From: Sediminispirochaeta smaragdinae DSM 11293
Lineage (GTDB): Bacteria > Spirochaetota > Spirochaetia > DSM-16054 > Sediminispirochaetaceae
Assembly: GCF_000143985.1 (NCBI RefSeq)
Contig: NC_014364.1
Span: forward strand, 310,001 to 374,000
Length of the DNA: 64,000 nucleotides
Reading direction: 5' to 3'
Below are positions 9,155 through 16,352 of this stretch, piece after piece; the first letter of the stretch is position 1, and the number at the start of each line of letters is the position of its first letter. The notes beneath the pieces are model-generated. The model was not told where the DNA came from. It saw only the letters and a list, made by a program, of their open reading frames with translations, and ran no database searches. The position numbers and the translations under genes are program-made.

Positions 9155-9988
9155 ATGACTTTTAAGAATAGAAAACGACTGAATCGGTTTATTGTTCTCA
9201 TGATAGTTCTGGTGGGAATGGTAATTTGCCTGTTTCCCATTTACGAAATGGTTTCGACATCATTAAAATATGAGGTGGACGCCTTTTCCCTTCCTCCGAA
9301 ATGGATATTCCGGCCGACATTTGAAAACTACCGGAATGTACTTTTAAGTAACGGCTTCGGACGTTATTTTTTCAACAGCGTTATTGTTGCGCTTTCAACG
9401 ACCTTTTTCAGTGTCTGTACGGGTGCCCTTGCTGGCTATTCATTTTCCCGTTTCAAATATAAAGGGAAAAAGCTGCTTATCGTCTTTACGCTCCTGCTCC
9501 GCATGATTCCTCCTGTTATCCTGGTAATTCCCGTTTTCGTTATCTGGAATTCCCTGGGGCTTGCAAATACCAGAATCGGCCTGGTCCTTGTTTATATTGG
9601 TCTCAATTTGCCTTTCAATATCTGGGTCCTGAAAACCTTTATCTCCGAAATTCCAAGGTCGCTTGACGAGTCGGCAACCATAGACGGCTGTTCCGACTGG
9701 ATGGTTTTTTCTAGGATCATTCTTCCCCTTATTGCACCGGGCCTTTCTGTTGCCGGAATTTTTACCTTCCGAATTGCCTGGAATGAATATATCCTGAGCC
9801 TTGTATTGACCAACCGTTTTACCAGAACACTGCCGGTAGCTGTTTCGCTTTTTCTTACCGATGCCGGGACGGAATGGGGAAAAATCACGGCTATTGCAAC
9901 CATTACCGCCATACCTGCTTTTATTTTTACATTTACCGCGGCAAAAAAGCTGATCATGGGAATGACGGCCGGTGCCGTGAAGGGATAA
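9155..9988 (+). CDS. ABC sugar transporter permease 2 (MalG-like)
   Basis: Second CUT1 permease, 277 aa. Helices begin at about residue 10, and the EAA loop reads SLDESATIDGCSDWMVFSRIILPLI. The C-terminal FTAAKKLIMGMTAGAVKG is the usual end of the family. It lies 14 bp after the first permease and 11 bp before the URO-D-like gene, so all four plus-strand genes after ulaG look co-transcribed. Confidence 0.9.
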   Translation: MTFKNRKRLNRFIVLMIVLVGMVICLFPIYEMVSTSLKYEVDAFSLPPKWIFRPTFENYRNVLLSNGFGRYFFNSVIVALSTTFFSVCTGALAGYSFSRFKYKGKKLLIVFTLLLRMIPPVILVIPVFVIWNSLGLANTRIGLVLVYIGLNLPFNIWVLKTFISEIPRSLDESATIDGCSDWMVFSRIILPLIAPGLSVAGIFTFRIAWNEYILSLVLTNRFTRTLPVAVSLFLTDAGTEWGKITAIATITAIPAFIFTFTAAKKLIMGMTAGAVKG

Positions 9989-9999
9989 CAGGAAGCAAT

Positions 10000-11142
10000 A
10001 TGAACTCAACTGAACGGACTTTTCTGGCGCTTGATCATAAAGAGGCCGACCGCGTGCCTGTCGATTTTGGCGGTCATCTTATCTCCGGTATTCATATCGA
10101 TGCCTATCGCAAGCTTCTTGAATACCTCGGCATGCGTTTTGACCAGCTTCGGATTGAGCGATATCGTCAGAGGACCGCCGTTATCGATGAAGCTGTCCAT
10201 CAACTTTTCCATACCGATTTTCGTCCCCTAGTTCCCCCGGTTCCCCAACTTGTATGGTCGGACGATGGTTCCAGGGAAACGTATCGTGATGAATGGGGGG
10301 TGGGTTGGGAACGGCAAAAAGACGATGGTGATTATTTTGAATGCCGAACACCGCGTTTTTCCGAGATGCCGGACGAGGAAATGCTTCGAGACGTTCACTG
10401 GCCGGATTATTCGAAGCCTTCCAGACTTGCCGGACTTGCTCACCGTGCCCGGACGATCTGTAAAGAAGAGAAGGTACCCATTCTCGACCTTCCACTTGGA
10501 CTTGAGCTTTTCGACGCAGGATTCAATCTATGTGGTTCTGCAAATTTCTATATGATGCTTGCCCTGGATCCAAAGGCGGCGGAGTACATAATGGACCGGC
10601 AGCTTGAACAGCAGCTTGCCTGGTGGACTCAGGCATTTCAGAGCATTCCCGATTTGTCGTTGATCCGCATAGGCGATGATCTTGGTGCTCAGGATTCGAT
10701 GCTGATCTCACCCGAAATGTATCGGAATCTTGTTCTGCCCCGGCACAAAAAACTGTTTGCCGGAATTAAAACAGCTTCTCGGGGGCGGGCTAAAATTATT
10801 ATGCATTCAGATGGTGCAATCCTACCTGTCATTCCCGATTTGATCGAGGCGGGAATCGACTGCCTCAATCCTGTTCAATACACAGTGCCCGGTATTGATC
10901 CTGTTTTGTTAAAAAAAGAATTTGGGAAAGATATTACCTTTTGGGGTGGCGGGATTGATACTCAGTCGATTCTCCCCAATGCTTCGCCCTCCCAGGTAAA
11001 AGAGGAGGTGAGACGTCAAATCGATATCCTTGCACCCGGTGGCGGGTTTATTTTTAGTCAGGTGCATATTATCCAAAAAGATGTTCCACCCGAGAATATT
11101 GTGGCAATGTTCGAAGCCGTCCGGGAGTCTGGAATCTATTGA
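10000..11142 (+). CDS. URO-D-like (uroporphyrinogen decarboxylase/methyltransferase superfamily) protein
   Basis: 380-aa protein of the URO-D superfamily, beginning MNSTERTFLALDHKEADRVPVDF, the start typical of the group found in anaerobe sugar operons. The ATG at 10000 has GGAAG upstream; an extended reading from 9874 would run through the previous permease gene and is rejected. The IMHSDGAI segment occupies the place of the zinc-binding HxC of MtaA-type methyltransferases but has Asp instead of Cys, so corrinoid methyltransferase activity is not assured. Haem synthesis is unlikely: the essential URO-D residues are not evident and the gene sits in a catabolic operon. Function unknown. Confidence 0.75.
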   Translation: MNSTERTFLALDHKEADRVPVDFGGHLISGIHIDAYRKLLEYLGMRFDQLRIERYRQRTAVIDEAVHQLFHTDFRPLVPPVPQLVWSDDGSRETYRDEWGVGWERQKDDGDYFECRTPRFSEMPDEEMLRDVHWPDYSKPSRLAGLAHRARTICKEEKVPILDLPLGLELFDAGFNLCGSANFYMMLALDPKAAEYIMDRQLEQQLAWWTQAFQSIPDLSLIRIGDDLGAQDSMLISPEMYRNLVLPRHKKLFAGIKTASRGRAKIIMHSDGAILPVIPDLIEAGIDCLNPVQYTVPGIDPVLLKKEFGKDITFWGGGIDTQSILPNASPSQVKEEVRRQIDILAPGGGFIFSQVHIIQKDVPPENIVAMFEAVRESGIY

Positions 11143-11240
11143 GGGAGGTGAACACAGGGACGAACGGCCTCGAAACTTTTGCCAAAAGCGGGCATAATGG
11201 TGGATAATAGTGATACAAAAGAAAGCAAGAGGTCATTCCC

Positions 11241-12020
11241 ATGTCTGAAAGTTCCATCGTGGCAAACCGACATCTGAAATTGTTGGATATTCTCAATCGA
11301 AAGGGGTTTGTGCGTGTCGATCAATTGAGCATGCACCTTAATGTTTCGCAGGGAACGATACGGCGTGACTTGGAGTATCTTTCACAAAAGGGCCTTCTTG
11401 AACGGAGGCATGGAGGGGCTCGCATAGCCTCTTCTCCATTAAACTCCCTTCCCGAAAGAGATTTCATGGAAAAAGGCCTGATCAATACCGAAGAAAAGAA
11501 GGCCATAGCCAAAAAAGCCCTCGAGCTTGTACATGACAATGATATCATTTTCCTGAACAGTGGTTCGACGACACTCCATTTTTTAGAGGCTCTCCGAGAT
11601 GCTCGAGTGAGGGTGTTTACGAATAATGCTTGGGCGGTATCTTGCAAGAAAGGCCCAGAGCTTGAGCTGATGATTTTAGGGGGAGAATACAGGGAACAAT
11701 CGAGATCGTTTATTGGTATCATGACCCTGGAAGCAATAAAGAACATCAACAGCAATATCACTTTTCTCGGAACGAACGGAATCAGTCTCGAAAAAGGTCT
11801 GACTACAGCTGTTCATCAGGAATGTAGTATCAACCAGGCAATGATCGAGAATACGAATGGCAAGGTGGTTGTTTTGGCTGATCACTCTAAAATTGGGCGC
11901 GTTTCAAATTTTGTTTCAACTGCACTGAACGAAATTGATATTCTTATCACCGATAAATCTGCTCCCTCTGAAACACTTGAGAAGTTTAAACATATGGGTG
12001 TAGACGTGATTATTGCCTAA
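11241..12020 (+). CDS. DeoR-family transcriptional repressor
   Basis: 259-aa DeoR/GlpR-type regulator. The N-terminal helix-turn-helix is RVDQLSMHLNVSQGTIRRDLEYLSQKGLLERRHGGA, the classic DeoR signature. The C-terminal phosphosugar-sensing domain begins with EKKAIAKKALELVHDNDIIFLNSGST, and has the ADHSKIG segment typical of the family. UlaR of E. coli is also a DeoR protein and binds ascorbate-6-phosphate, which supports control of the ula genes here (inference). The likely targets are the GATCATTTAATGATC palindrome and the related half-site upstream of ulaG. Confidence 0.88.
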   Translation: MSESSIVANRHLKLLDILNRKGFVRVDQLSMHLNVSQGTIRRDLEYLSQKGLLERRHGGARIASSPLNSLPERDFMEKGLINTEEKKAIAKKALELVHDNDIIFLNSGSTTLHFLEALRDARVRVFTNNAWAVSCKKGPELELMILGGEYREQSRSFIGIMTLEAIKNINSNITFLGTNGISLEKGLTTAVHQECSINQAMIENTNGKVVVLADHSKIGRVSNFVSTALNEIDILITDKSAPSETLEKFKHMGVDVIIA

Positions 12021-12126
12021 TTCCTAATTACAGATTGCATCAGGAGTTTTATACAACTCCGGGAAGCTTGTATGGCCAATCCGGAGCCGTATATAACTAT
12101 TCCAACTGGAAAAAGCAGCGGAGCCT

Positions 12127-13911
12127 TTAGGATTCTTCCTCTTTCTCCGGCATATCCAGTTTAATGTGAAGCATCTTGAGCTGGTCTTCATCGACGAGAC
12201 TCGGAGAATCGTCCATAGGGCTGTATGCCTGGTTGTTCTTCGGGAAGGCAATCACCTCTTTGATCGAGTTCTCTCCTGCCATGATCATGACCAGCCGATC
12301 GAGGCCCGGAGCTATTCCGCCGTGGGGAGGCGGCCCGTAGCGGAAGGCGTTGAGGAGAAATCCGAAACGGTTTTCCGCTTCTTCGCTGGAAAATCCGACA
12401 ATGTTGAAGATGCGCTTCTGAATTTCGGGATCGTGGATCCTGATAGAACCGGATGCCAGTTCAAAGCCGTTACAGACAAGATCGTAGAGGTCTCCCTTTA
12501 CCGCACCGGGGTTTTCCTCCAGGGTGTCGAGGTACTGCTCCTGGGGCATGGTAAACATGTGATGGGCAGCTTCCCAGCGCTGTTCTTCTTCATTGTACTC
12601 AAAGAGAGGGAAGTCCACGATCCAGCAGAATCGGAAGGTCCCCGCTTCGATCAGGCCGAGGTCTTTTCCGAGTTTGCTGCGAACCGCGCCAAGACTGGTG
12701 CAGGCGACGTTCCATTTGTCCCCGACCATCAGGATTAGATCTCCCTCTTGTGCTTCAAGGCTTGCAAGCAGCTCATCGGCAATCCCGTCGAAGAATTTCG
12801 AAACACCACCTTCGATGCCCGATTCTCCGACTTTCATCCAGGCAAGGCCCTTTGCTCCGTAGACCTTTGCCGCATCCTCAAGCTCGGAGATCTGCTTTCT
12901 GGAGTAGCCTGCACAGCCGCTCGCCACCAGGGCCTTGACGCAACCTCCTTCGGCAATGACTGACTTGAAGGCGTTAAAACCGCTTTTTGAGGCAAGTTCG
13001 TCGACGGTTTTCATTTCCAAACCGAAACGGAGGTCCGGTTTATCGCTTCCGAAACGGTTAAGGGCATCGTCATAGGGCAAGCGCTGGAAAGGTATTTCGA
13101 GTTTTACCCCAAGGGTTTTGTCGAAGATGTGGCTCATCATCCCCTCGACGACTTCAAATACATCGTCTTTGCTGACGAAACTCATTTCCATATCGATCTG
13201 GGTGTGTTCCGGCTGTCGGTCGCCTCGAGCATCTTCGTCCCTAAAGCAATGGGCAATTTGAAAATAGCGATCGAAGCCGGAAACCATCAAGATCTGTTTG
13301 TAGAGCTGAGGGCTTTGAGGAAGAGCGTAAAATTTTCCGGCGTGTATGCGGCTTGGTACAAGAAAATCCCGTGCTCCTTCGGGGGTTGATTTGATCATGG
13401 TTGGAGTTTCGATCTCCATAAACCCCTTACCGATGAGAAACTCTCTTGCTGCGAAGGTTACATCGGTTCTCAGCCGTATCTTACGCTGCATAGAGAAGGA
13501 TCGCAGGTCGAGATAGCGGTATTTCAACCGAAGGTCTTCCTTTGCGTCGCTTTTCTCGTCGATCATGAAAGGGAGAACATCACATTTCGTGAGTATTTCA
13601 ATCTGCGAGGCCGCCACCTCGATCTCTCCTGTGTTCATATCCTTATTGACCATTTCGTCGGGTCGGCGACGGACGATACCGACGACAGCGATGCAGTATT
13701 CAAATTTGAGCTCTTTGGCCTTCTCTTTTAATGGAGCGGAGGCATCTTCATCGATTACGACCTGCGTGATGCCGTAGCGGTCCCGGAGATTGATAAAAAG
13801 GATGCCGCCGTGGTCCCTATTCCTATGGACCCATCCATTGAGGGTAACGGTTTCTCCGACCCTTGAACTGTTTAGTTCTCCACACGTAGCGGTTCGTTTC
13901 ATATTTTCCAT
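12127..13911 (-). CDS. aspS: Aspartyl-tRNA synthetase
   Basis: Class II aminoacyl-tRNA synthetase of the bacterial type (594 aa; E. coli 590). It has the OB-fold anticodon domain (LNGWVHRNRDHGGILFINLRDR), motif 2 (FRDEDARGDRQPEHTQIDMEMSF), the GAD insertion (about residues 300-420) and motif 3 (GIAPGLDRLVMI). The start at 13911 is chosen over an upstream reading at 13947 because a TTGAAA/TAGAGT promoter ends 7 bases before it; the ATG at 13902 is an alternative. It is convergent with the DeoR gene and divergent from the SanA-like gene. Confidence 0.95.
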   Translation of the reverse strand: MENMKRTATCGELNSSRVGETVTLNGWVHRNRDHGGILFINLRDRYGITQVVIDEDASAPLKEKAKELKFEYCIAVVGIVRRRPDEMVNKDMNTGEIEVAASQIEILTKCDVLPFMIDEKSDAKEDLRLKYRYLDLRSFSMQRKIRLRTDVTFAAREFLIGKGFMEIETPTMIKSTPEGARDFLVPSRIHAGKFYALPQSPQLYKQILMVSGFDRYFQIAHCFRDEDARGDRQPEHTQIDMEMSFVSKDDVFEVVEGMMSHIFDKTLGVKLEIPFQRLPYDDALNRFGSDKPDLRFGLEMKTVDELASKSGFNAFKSVIAEGGCVKALVASGCAGYSRKQISELEDAAKVYGAKGLAWMKVGESGIEGGVSKFFDGIADELLASLEAQEGDLILMVGDKWNVACTSLGAVRSKLGKDLGLIEAGTFRFCWIVDFPLFEYNEEEQRWEAAHHMFTMPQEQYLDTLEENPGAVKGDLYDLVCNGFELASGSIRIHDPEIQKRIFNIVGFSSEEAENRFGFLLNAFRYGPPPHGGIAPGLDRLVMIMAGENSIKEVIAFPKNNQAYSPMDDSPSLVDEDQLKMLHIKLDMPEKEEES

Positions 13912-13918
13912 AAAGATG

Positions 13919-13947
13919 ACTCTACATGATGAACGTTCCCTTTTCAA
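13919..13947 (-). promoter_or_regulatory. aspS promoter, leaderless type
   Basis: On the minus strand TTGAAA (plus-strand 13942-13947), 17-bp spacer, TAGAGT (13919-13924), then 7 bases to the ATG at 13911. No Shine-Dalgarno sequence is present. Confidence 0.5.
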
Positions 13948-13954
13948 GCTGTCA

Positions 13955-13984
13955 TTGTCAGAGACTCGAAGTTCAGGCTATACT
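13955..13984 (+). promoter_or_regulatory. Promoter of the SanA-like gene
   Basis: TTGTCA (13955-13960), 18-bp spacer, TATACT (13979-13984). The predicted start leaves a leader of only about 7 bases before the ATG at 13998. It lies back-to-back with the aspS promoter. Confidence 0.5.
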
Positions 13985-13997
13985 TATATTCCGGTTT

Positions 13998-14651
13998 ATG
14001 AAACGAAAGAGTTTTATCGTGGTTGGTATAGCTATTATATGTGTATTTTTTCTATTATTGATTCTAATGCTCTTTATCGATCGCTCCATAAGTGTCGTGG
14101 CTCGAGAGCGTCTTTACGATAGCATATCAGAGGTCCCTTCTGTAAAAACGGCTCTGGTCTTAGGAACCAGCCGTTATCGTCCGGGCGGAAAGACCAATCT
14201 CTACTTTCGCTACCGTATCGAGGCTGCAAAGGCCTTGTTTGATGCGGGAAAGGTCAGATATCTCTTGGTAAGTGGGGATAATGCTCGAAAATCCTACAAT
14301 GAACCTGTGGAGATGCGCCAGGCTTTGGTTGAAATGGGGGTCCCTATTGATCGGATTGTTCTCGACTATGCCGGGTTTCGAACACTGGATTCGGTTGTTC
14401 GCTGCCAGGAGGTTTTTGGGCAAGACCATTTTATTATTGTAAGTCAGCGCTTTCACAACGAACGAGCTCTGTACATTGCCCGTCATTTTGGGATCGACGC
14501 CGTGGCTTTTAACGCAAAAGATGTCGGAGGCTATTCGGGTCGGCGGATACGGGGAAGGGAATACTTTGCCAGGGTGAAGGCTCTGTTGGATTTACACTTC
14601 TTCCATACCGGTCCAAGATTTCTCGGTGAGACCGTGGAGATCCCTGAATAG
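13998..14651 (+). CDS. SanA/YdcF-like DUF218 membrane-anchored protein
   Basis: 217 aa with one N-terminal membrane helix (about residues 5-28) followed by a DUF218 domain: TALVLGTSRYRPGGKTNLYFRYRIEAAKALFDAGKVRYLLVSGDN, then ALVEMGVPIDRIVLD and VSQRFHNERALYIARHFGIDA. This matches SanA, linked in enterobacteria to envelope integrity and vancomycin exclusion; the biochemical role of DUF218 is not settled. Residues before Met13998 in the longer reading overlap the aspS promoter and do not look coding. Confidence 0.8.
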   Translation: MKRKSFIVVGIAIICVFFLLLILMLFIDRSISVVARERLYDSISEVPSVKTALVLGTSRYRPGGKTNLYFRYRIEAAKALFDAGKVRYLLVSGDNARKSYNEPVEMRQALVEMGVPIDRIVLDYAGFRTLDSVVRCQEVFGQDHFIIVSQRFHNERALYIARHFGIDAVAFNAKDVGGYSGRRIRGREYFARVKALLDLHFFHTGPRFLGETVEIPE

Positions 14652-14709
14652 AGGTTGTTTCAACCTCTATATGGTGTTCCGAATTTTCGTGGTGGGACAG
14701 GGCATTGTA

Positions 14710-15132
14710 TTAATTCTTTTCGGCATCCTTTTTTCGCCGGTAGCAGTCACTGCACCCGAGCACATGTACATGCCGTCTCTCTCCTGAGTCGAAAACTCGT
14801 GCAATGATATCCCCATCATAGGGAACTTCTTTTCCGCAGACCGGACATATCCTTTTTCGCTTGCCTGGGGCAGGGTAGCAATAGGGACATCCTTTAATTT
14901 CCATCAGTCTGTCAGGTGCACCTGGTGATTTTGGGTACAGGACCGATTTTATGTTTTGCCCTTTTGCCAGGTCCGCCGAACAAAGAGGACACTGTCGTTC
15001 TCGCTTTGGTTGTGGATGTGTAAGCTTTGTTTGCGTTTTTTTACTATGCCCTCCTTTGCCGCTTCCTAAGAGCAGAATAACCAAAGCCGCCACCACTACC
15101 GCCGAAACTGCACCGATTGCCAATTCAACCAT
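14710..15132 (-). CDS. Membrane-anchored zinc-ribbon protein of unknown function
   Basis: 140 aa. An N-terminal membrane helix (residues 4-22) is followed by a basic linker and four CxxC knuckles: Cys48/51, Cys82/85, Cys96/99 and Cys127/130. These would form two zinc ribbons on the cytoplasmic side, assuming a simple signal-anchor topology. No enzyme motif is visible. The start at 15132 is supported by a TTGCAC/TACACA promoter ending 6 bases upstream. It is divergent from rsmI and convergent with the SanA-like gene. Confidence 0.6.
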   Translation of the reverse strand: MVELAIGAVSAVVVAALVILLLGSGKGGHSKKTQTKLTHPQPKRERQCPLCSADLAKGQNIKSVLYPKSPGAPDRLMEIKGCPYCYPAPGKRKRICPVCGKEVPYDGDIIARVFDSGERRHVHVLGCSDCYRRKKDAEKN

Positions 15133-15138
15133 ATAATT

Positions 15139-15167
15139 TGTGTACCCTCTTCCTTGAGAAAGTGCAA
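15139..15167 (-). promoter_or_regulatory. Promoter of the zinc-ribbon gene, leaderless type
   Basis: Minus-strand TTGCAC (15162-15167), 17-bp spacer, TACACA (15139-15144), 6 bases to the ATG. The -10 box is weak, so confidence is low. Confidence 0.3.
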
Positions 15168-15179
15168 GTATCTTTTCTA

Positions 15180-15208
15180 TTGGCAGGTGCCCCGATTCCG
15201 GTTAGGAT
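15180..15208 (+). promoter_or_regulatory. rsmI promoter, leaderless type
   Basis: TTGGCA (15180-15185), 17-bp spacer, TAGGAT (15203-15208), then six bases to the ATG at 15215. The AAAGGA between box and ATG could also serve as a ribosome site if transcription began further upstream. Confidence 0.45.
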
Positions 15209-15214
15209 AAAGGA

Positions 15215-15895
15215 ATGGGAACACTCTATATTGTTGCAACTCCTATTGGCAATCTCGCCGATATCACCTTTCGGGCACTAAAAACGCTAAAGGAAGCCGA
15301 TGTTATAGCCTGTGAAGATACTCGGCAAACCCTTAAGCTTCTTAATCACTATGAGATACAAAAGCCTCTGGTGAGCTGTCGGTCGCACAATGAAAGCATT
15401 GCTGCAGATCGTATTATTGAGCTTCTCCAGGAAGATAAAACCGTTGCCTATGTCAGTGATGCCGGAACCCCCGGCTTGAGTGATCCCGGAGGGGCCTTGG
15501 TACATGCGGTTCGTGAAGCCGGTTTCGAAGCTGTTCCGATACCCGGGGTATCTGCTTTTGCTGCATTAATGAGCGTGGGATCATTTCCCGGTCGTAGTGT
15601 TCTTTTTGACGGTTTTTTAAGTCCAAAGGCCGGGAAGCGGAAAAAGCGGCTTGAAGAGTTGTTGGAACGGGGTGAAAGTTTCGTTTTATATGAATCTCCT
15701 CATCGGATTATCAAGCTTTTGACCGATATTGCCGATGTTGATCCTGAGCGATTGGTTCTCATTGGGAGAGAAATGACCAAATTCCATGAAGAGTATCTGC
15801 AGGGCAGCGCTCAGGAGCTTCTTAATGATTTTTCCGGTAGGGAATCTATTAAAGGAGAGTTTTCCGTCCTTGTATCCGGAAAGAAAAAACGTTAA
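15215..15895 (+). CDS. rsmI: 16S rRNA (cytidine-1402-2'-O)-methyltransferase
   Basis: Tetrapyrrole-methylase-fold RNA methyltransferase, 226 aa. It shows the diagnostic N-terminus GTLYIVATPIGNLADITFRAL, the ACEDTRQTLKLLNHY segment, SDAGTPGLSDPG, PGVSAFAALMSVG and YESPHRI. The protein is about 60 residues shorter than E. coli RsmI, lacking the C-terminal appendage seen in that enzyme; the catalytic fold appears complete. Together with RsmH in other genomes it modifies the P-site of the 30S subunit. Confidence 0.93.
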   Translation: MGTLYIVATPIGNLADITFRALKTLKEADVIACEDTRQTLKLLNHYEIQKPLVSCRSHNESIAADRIIELLQEDKTVAYVSDAGTPGLSDPGGALVHAVREAGFEAVPIPGVSAFAALMSVGSFPGRSVLFDGFLSPKAGKRKKRLEELLERGESFVLYESPHRIIKLLTDIADVDPERLVLIGREMTKFHEEYLQGSAQELLNDFSGRESIKGEFSVLVSGKKKR

Positions 15896-15919
15896 TATTA
15901 AGAGTATTCCATCCGATAT
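15893..15919 (+). promoter_or_regulatory. Candidate sigma-28 promoter for flgM
   Basis: TAAT (15893-15896), 15-bp spacer, TCCGATAT (15912-15919). The known sigma-28 consensus is TAAA-N15-GCCGATAA, so 3 of 4 and 6 of 8 positions match at exact spacing. It overlaps the rsmI stop codon. Confidence 0.45.
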
Positions 15920-15943
15920 ATAGGATGAAAGGCAGGGTTGGAA

Positions 15944-16231
15944 ATGAATATTGAGAGATTAGGACCGGTTGATCCGGTAAACAAGCTTGGGAAGACCAAC
16001 AAAACCTCTAAACCGATAAAGCCCGGAGAAAAGGACTCAATTTCCATATCCAATGATGCAAAAACCATGGCTGAGGTGTATAAGGCCGTTGAAACGGTTA
16101 AGGCGTCTCCCGATATCAGGGCCGACCGTGTCGAAGAGGTCCGCCGAAAATTGGAGGATCCTTCCTACATAAATGATAAGCTGCTTGGTGATGTCGCCGA
16201 TTCAATCATGGATATGTTCGGCATCTCCTGA
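15944..16231 (+). CDS. flgM: Anti-sigma-28 factor FlgM
   Basis: 95 aa, matching FlgM in length and pattern: a low-complexity basic N-terminal half, the DSISISNDAKTMAEVYKAVE segment, and the C-terminal sigma-binding helices IRADRVEEVRRKLEDPSYINDKLLGDVADSIMDMFG. FlgM holds sigma-28 inactive until the hook-basal body is complete and is then exported. The ATG at 15944 is preferred to the TTG two codons earlier. No other flagellar gene is in the window. A strong terminator follows. Confidence 0.88.
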   Translation: MNIERLGPVDPVNKLGKTNKTSKPIKPGEKDSISISNDAKTMAEVYKAVETVKASPDIRADRVEEVRRKLEDPSYINDKLLGDVADSIMDMFGIS

Positions 16232-16256
16232 GTTATGCCGTCGATAGTACTATTCC

Positions 16257-16283
16257 GACCACCCTACCGGGTGGTCTTTTTTT
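16257..16283 (+). terminator. Rho-independent terminator after flgM
   Basis: Perfect stem GACCACCC (16257-16264) / GGGTGGTC (16269-16276) with a TACC loop, followed by seven T. Confidence 0.93.
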
Positions 16284-16352
16284 ATTACTCCCCTTGCATA
16301 GCTCGGTATCTCCTGTAATAGTGATATAAGGATTTTGTGAGGAGGTTTGCCA

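Noticed and set aside
9874-9999. Upstream extension of the URO-D-like protein
   Set aside because: The extra 42 residues lie inside the permease gene in another frame and have low-complexity shadow composition; the ATG at 10000 has a ribosome site and matches family N-termini.
10000-11142. True uroporphyrinogen decarboxylase (hemE)
   Set aside because: N-terminus and active-site region fit the anaerobe URO-D-like methyltransferase group, and the gene is in a sugar-acid operon without other haem genes.
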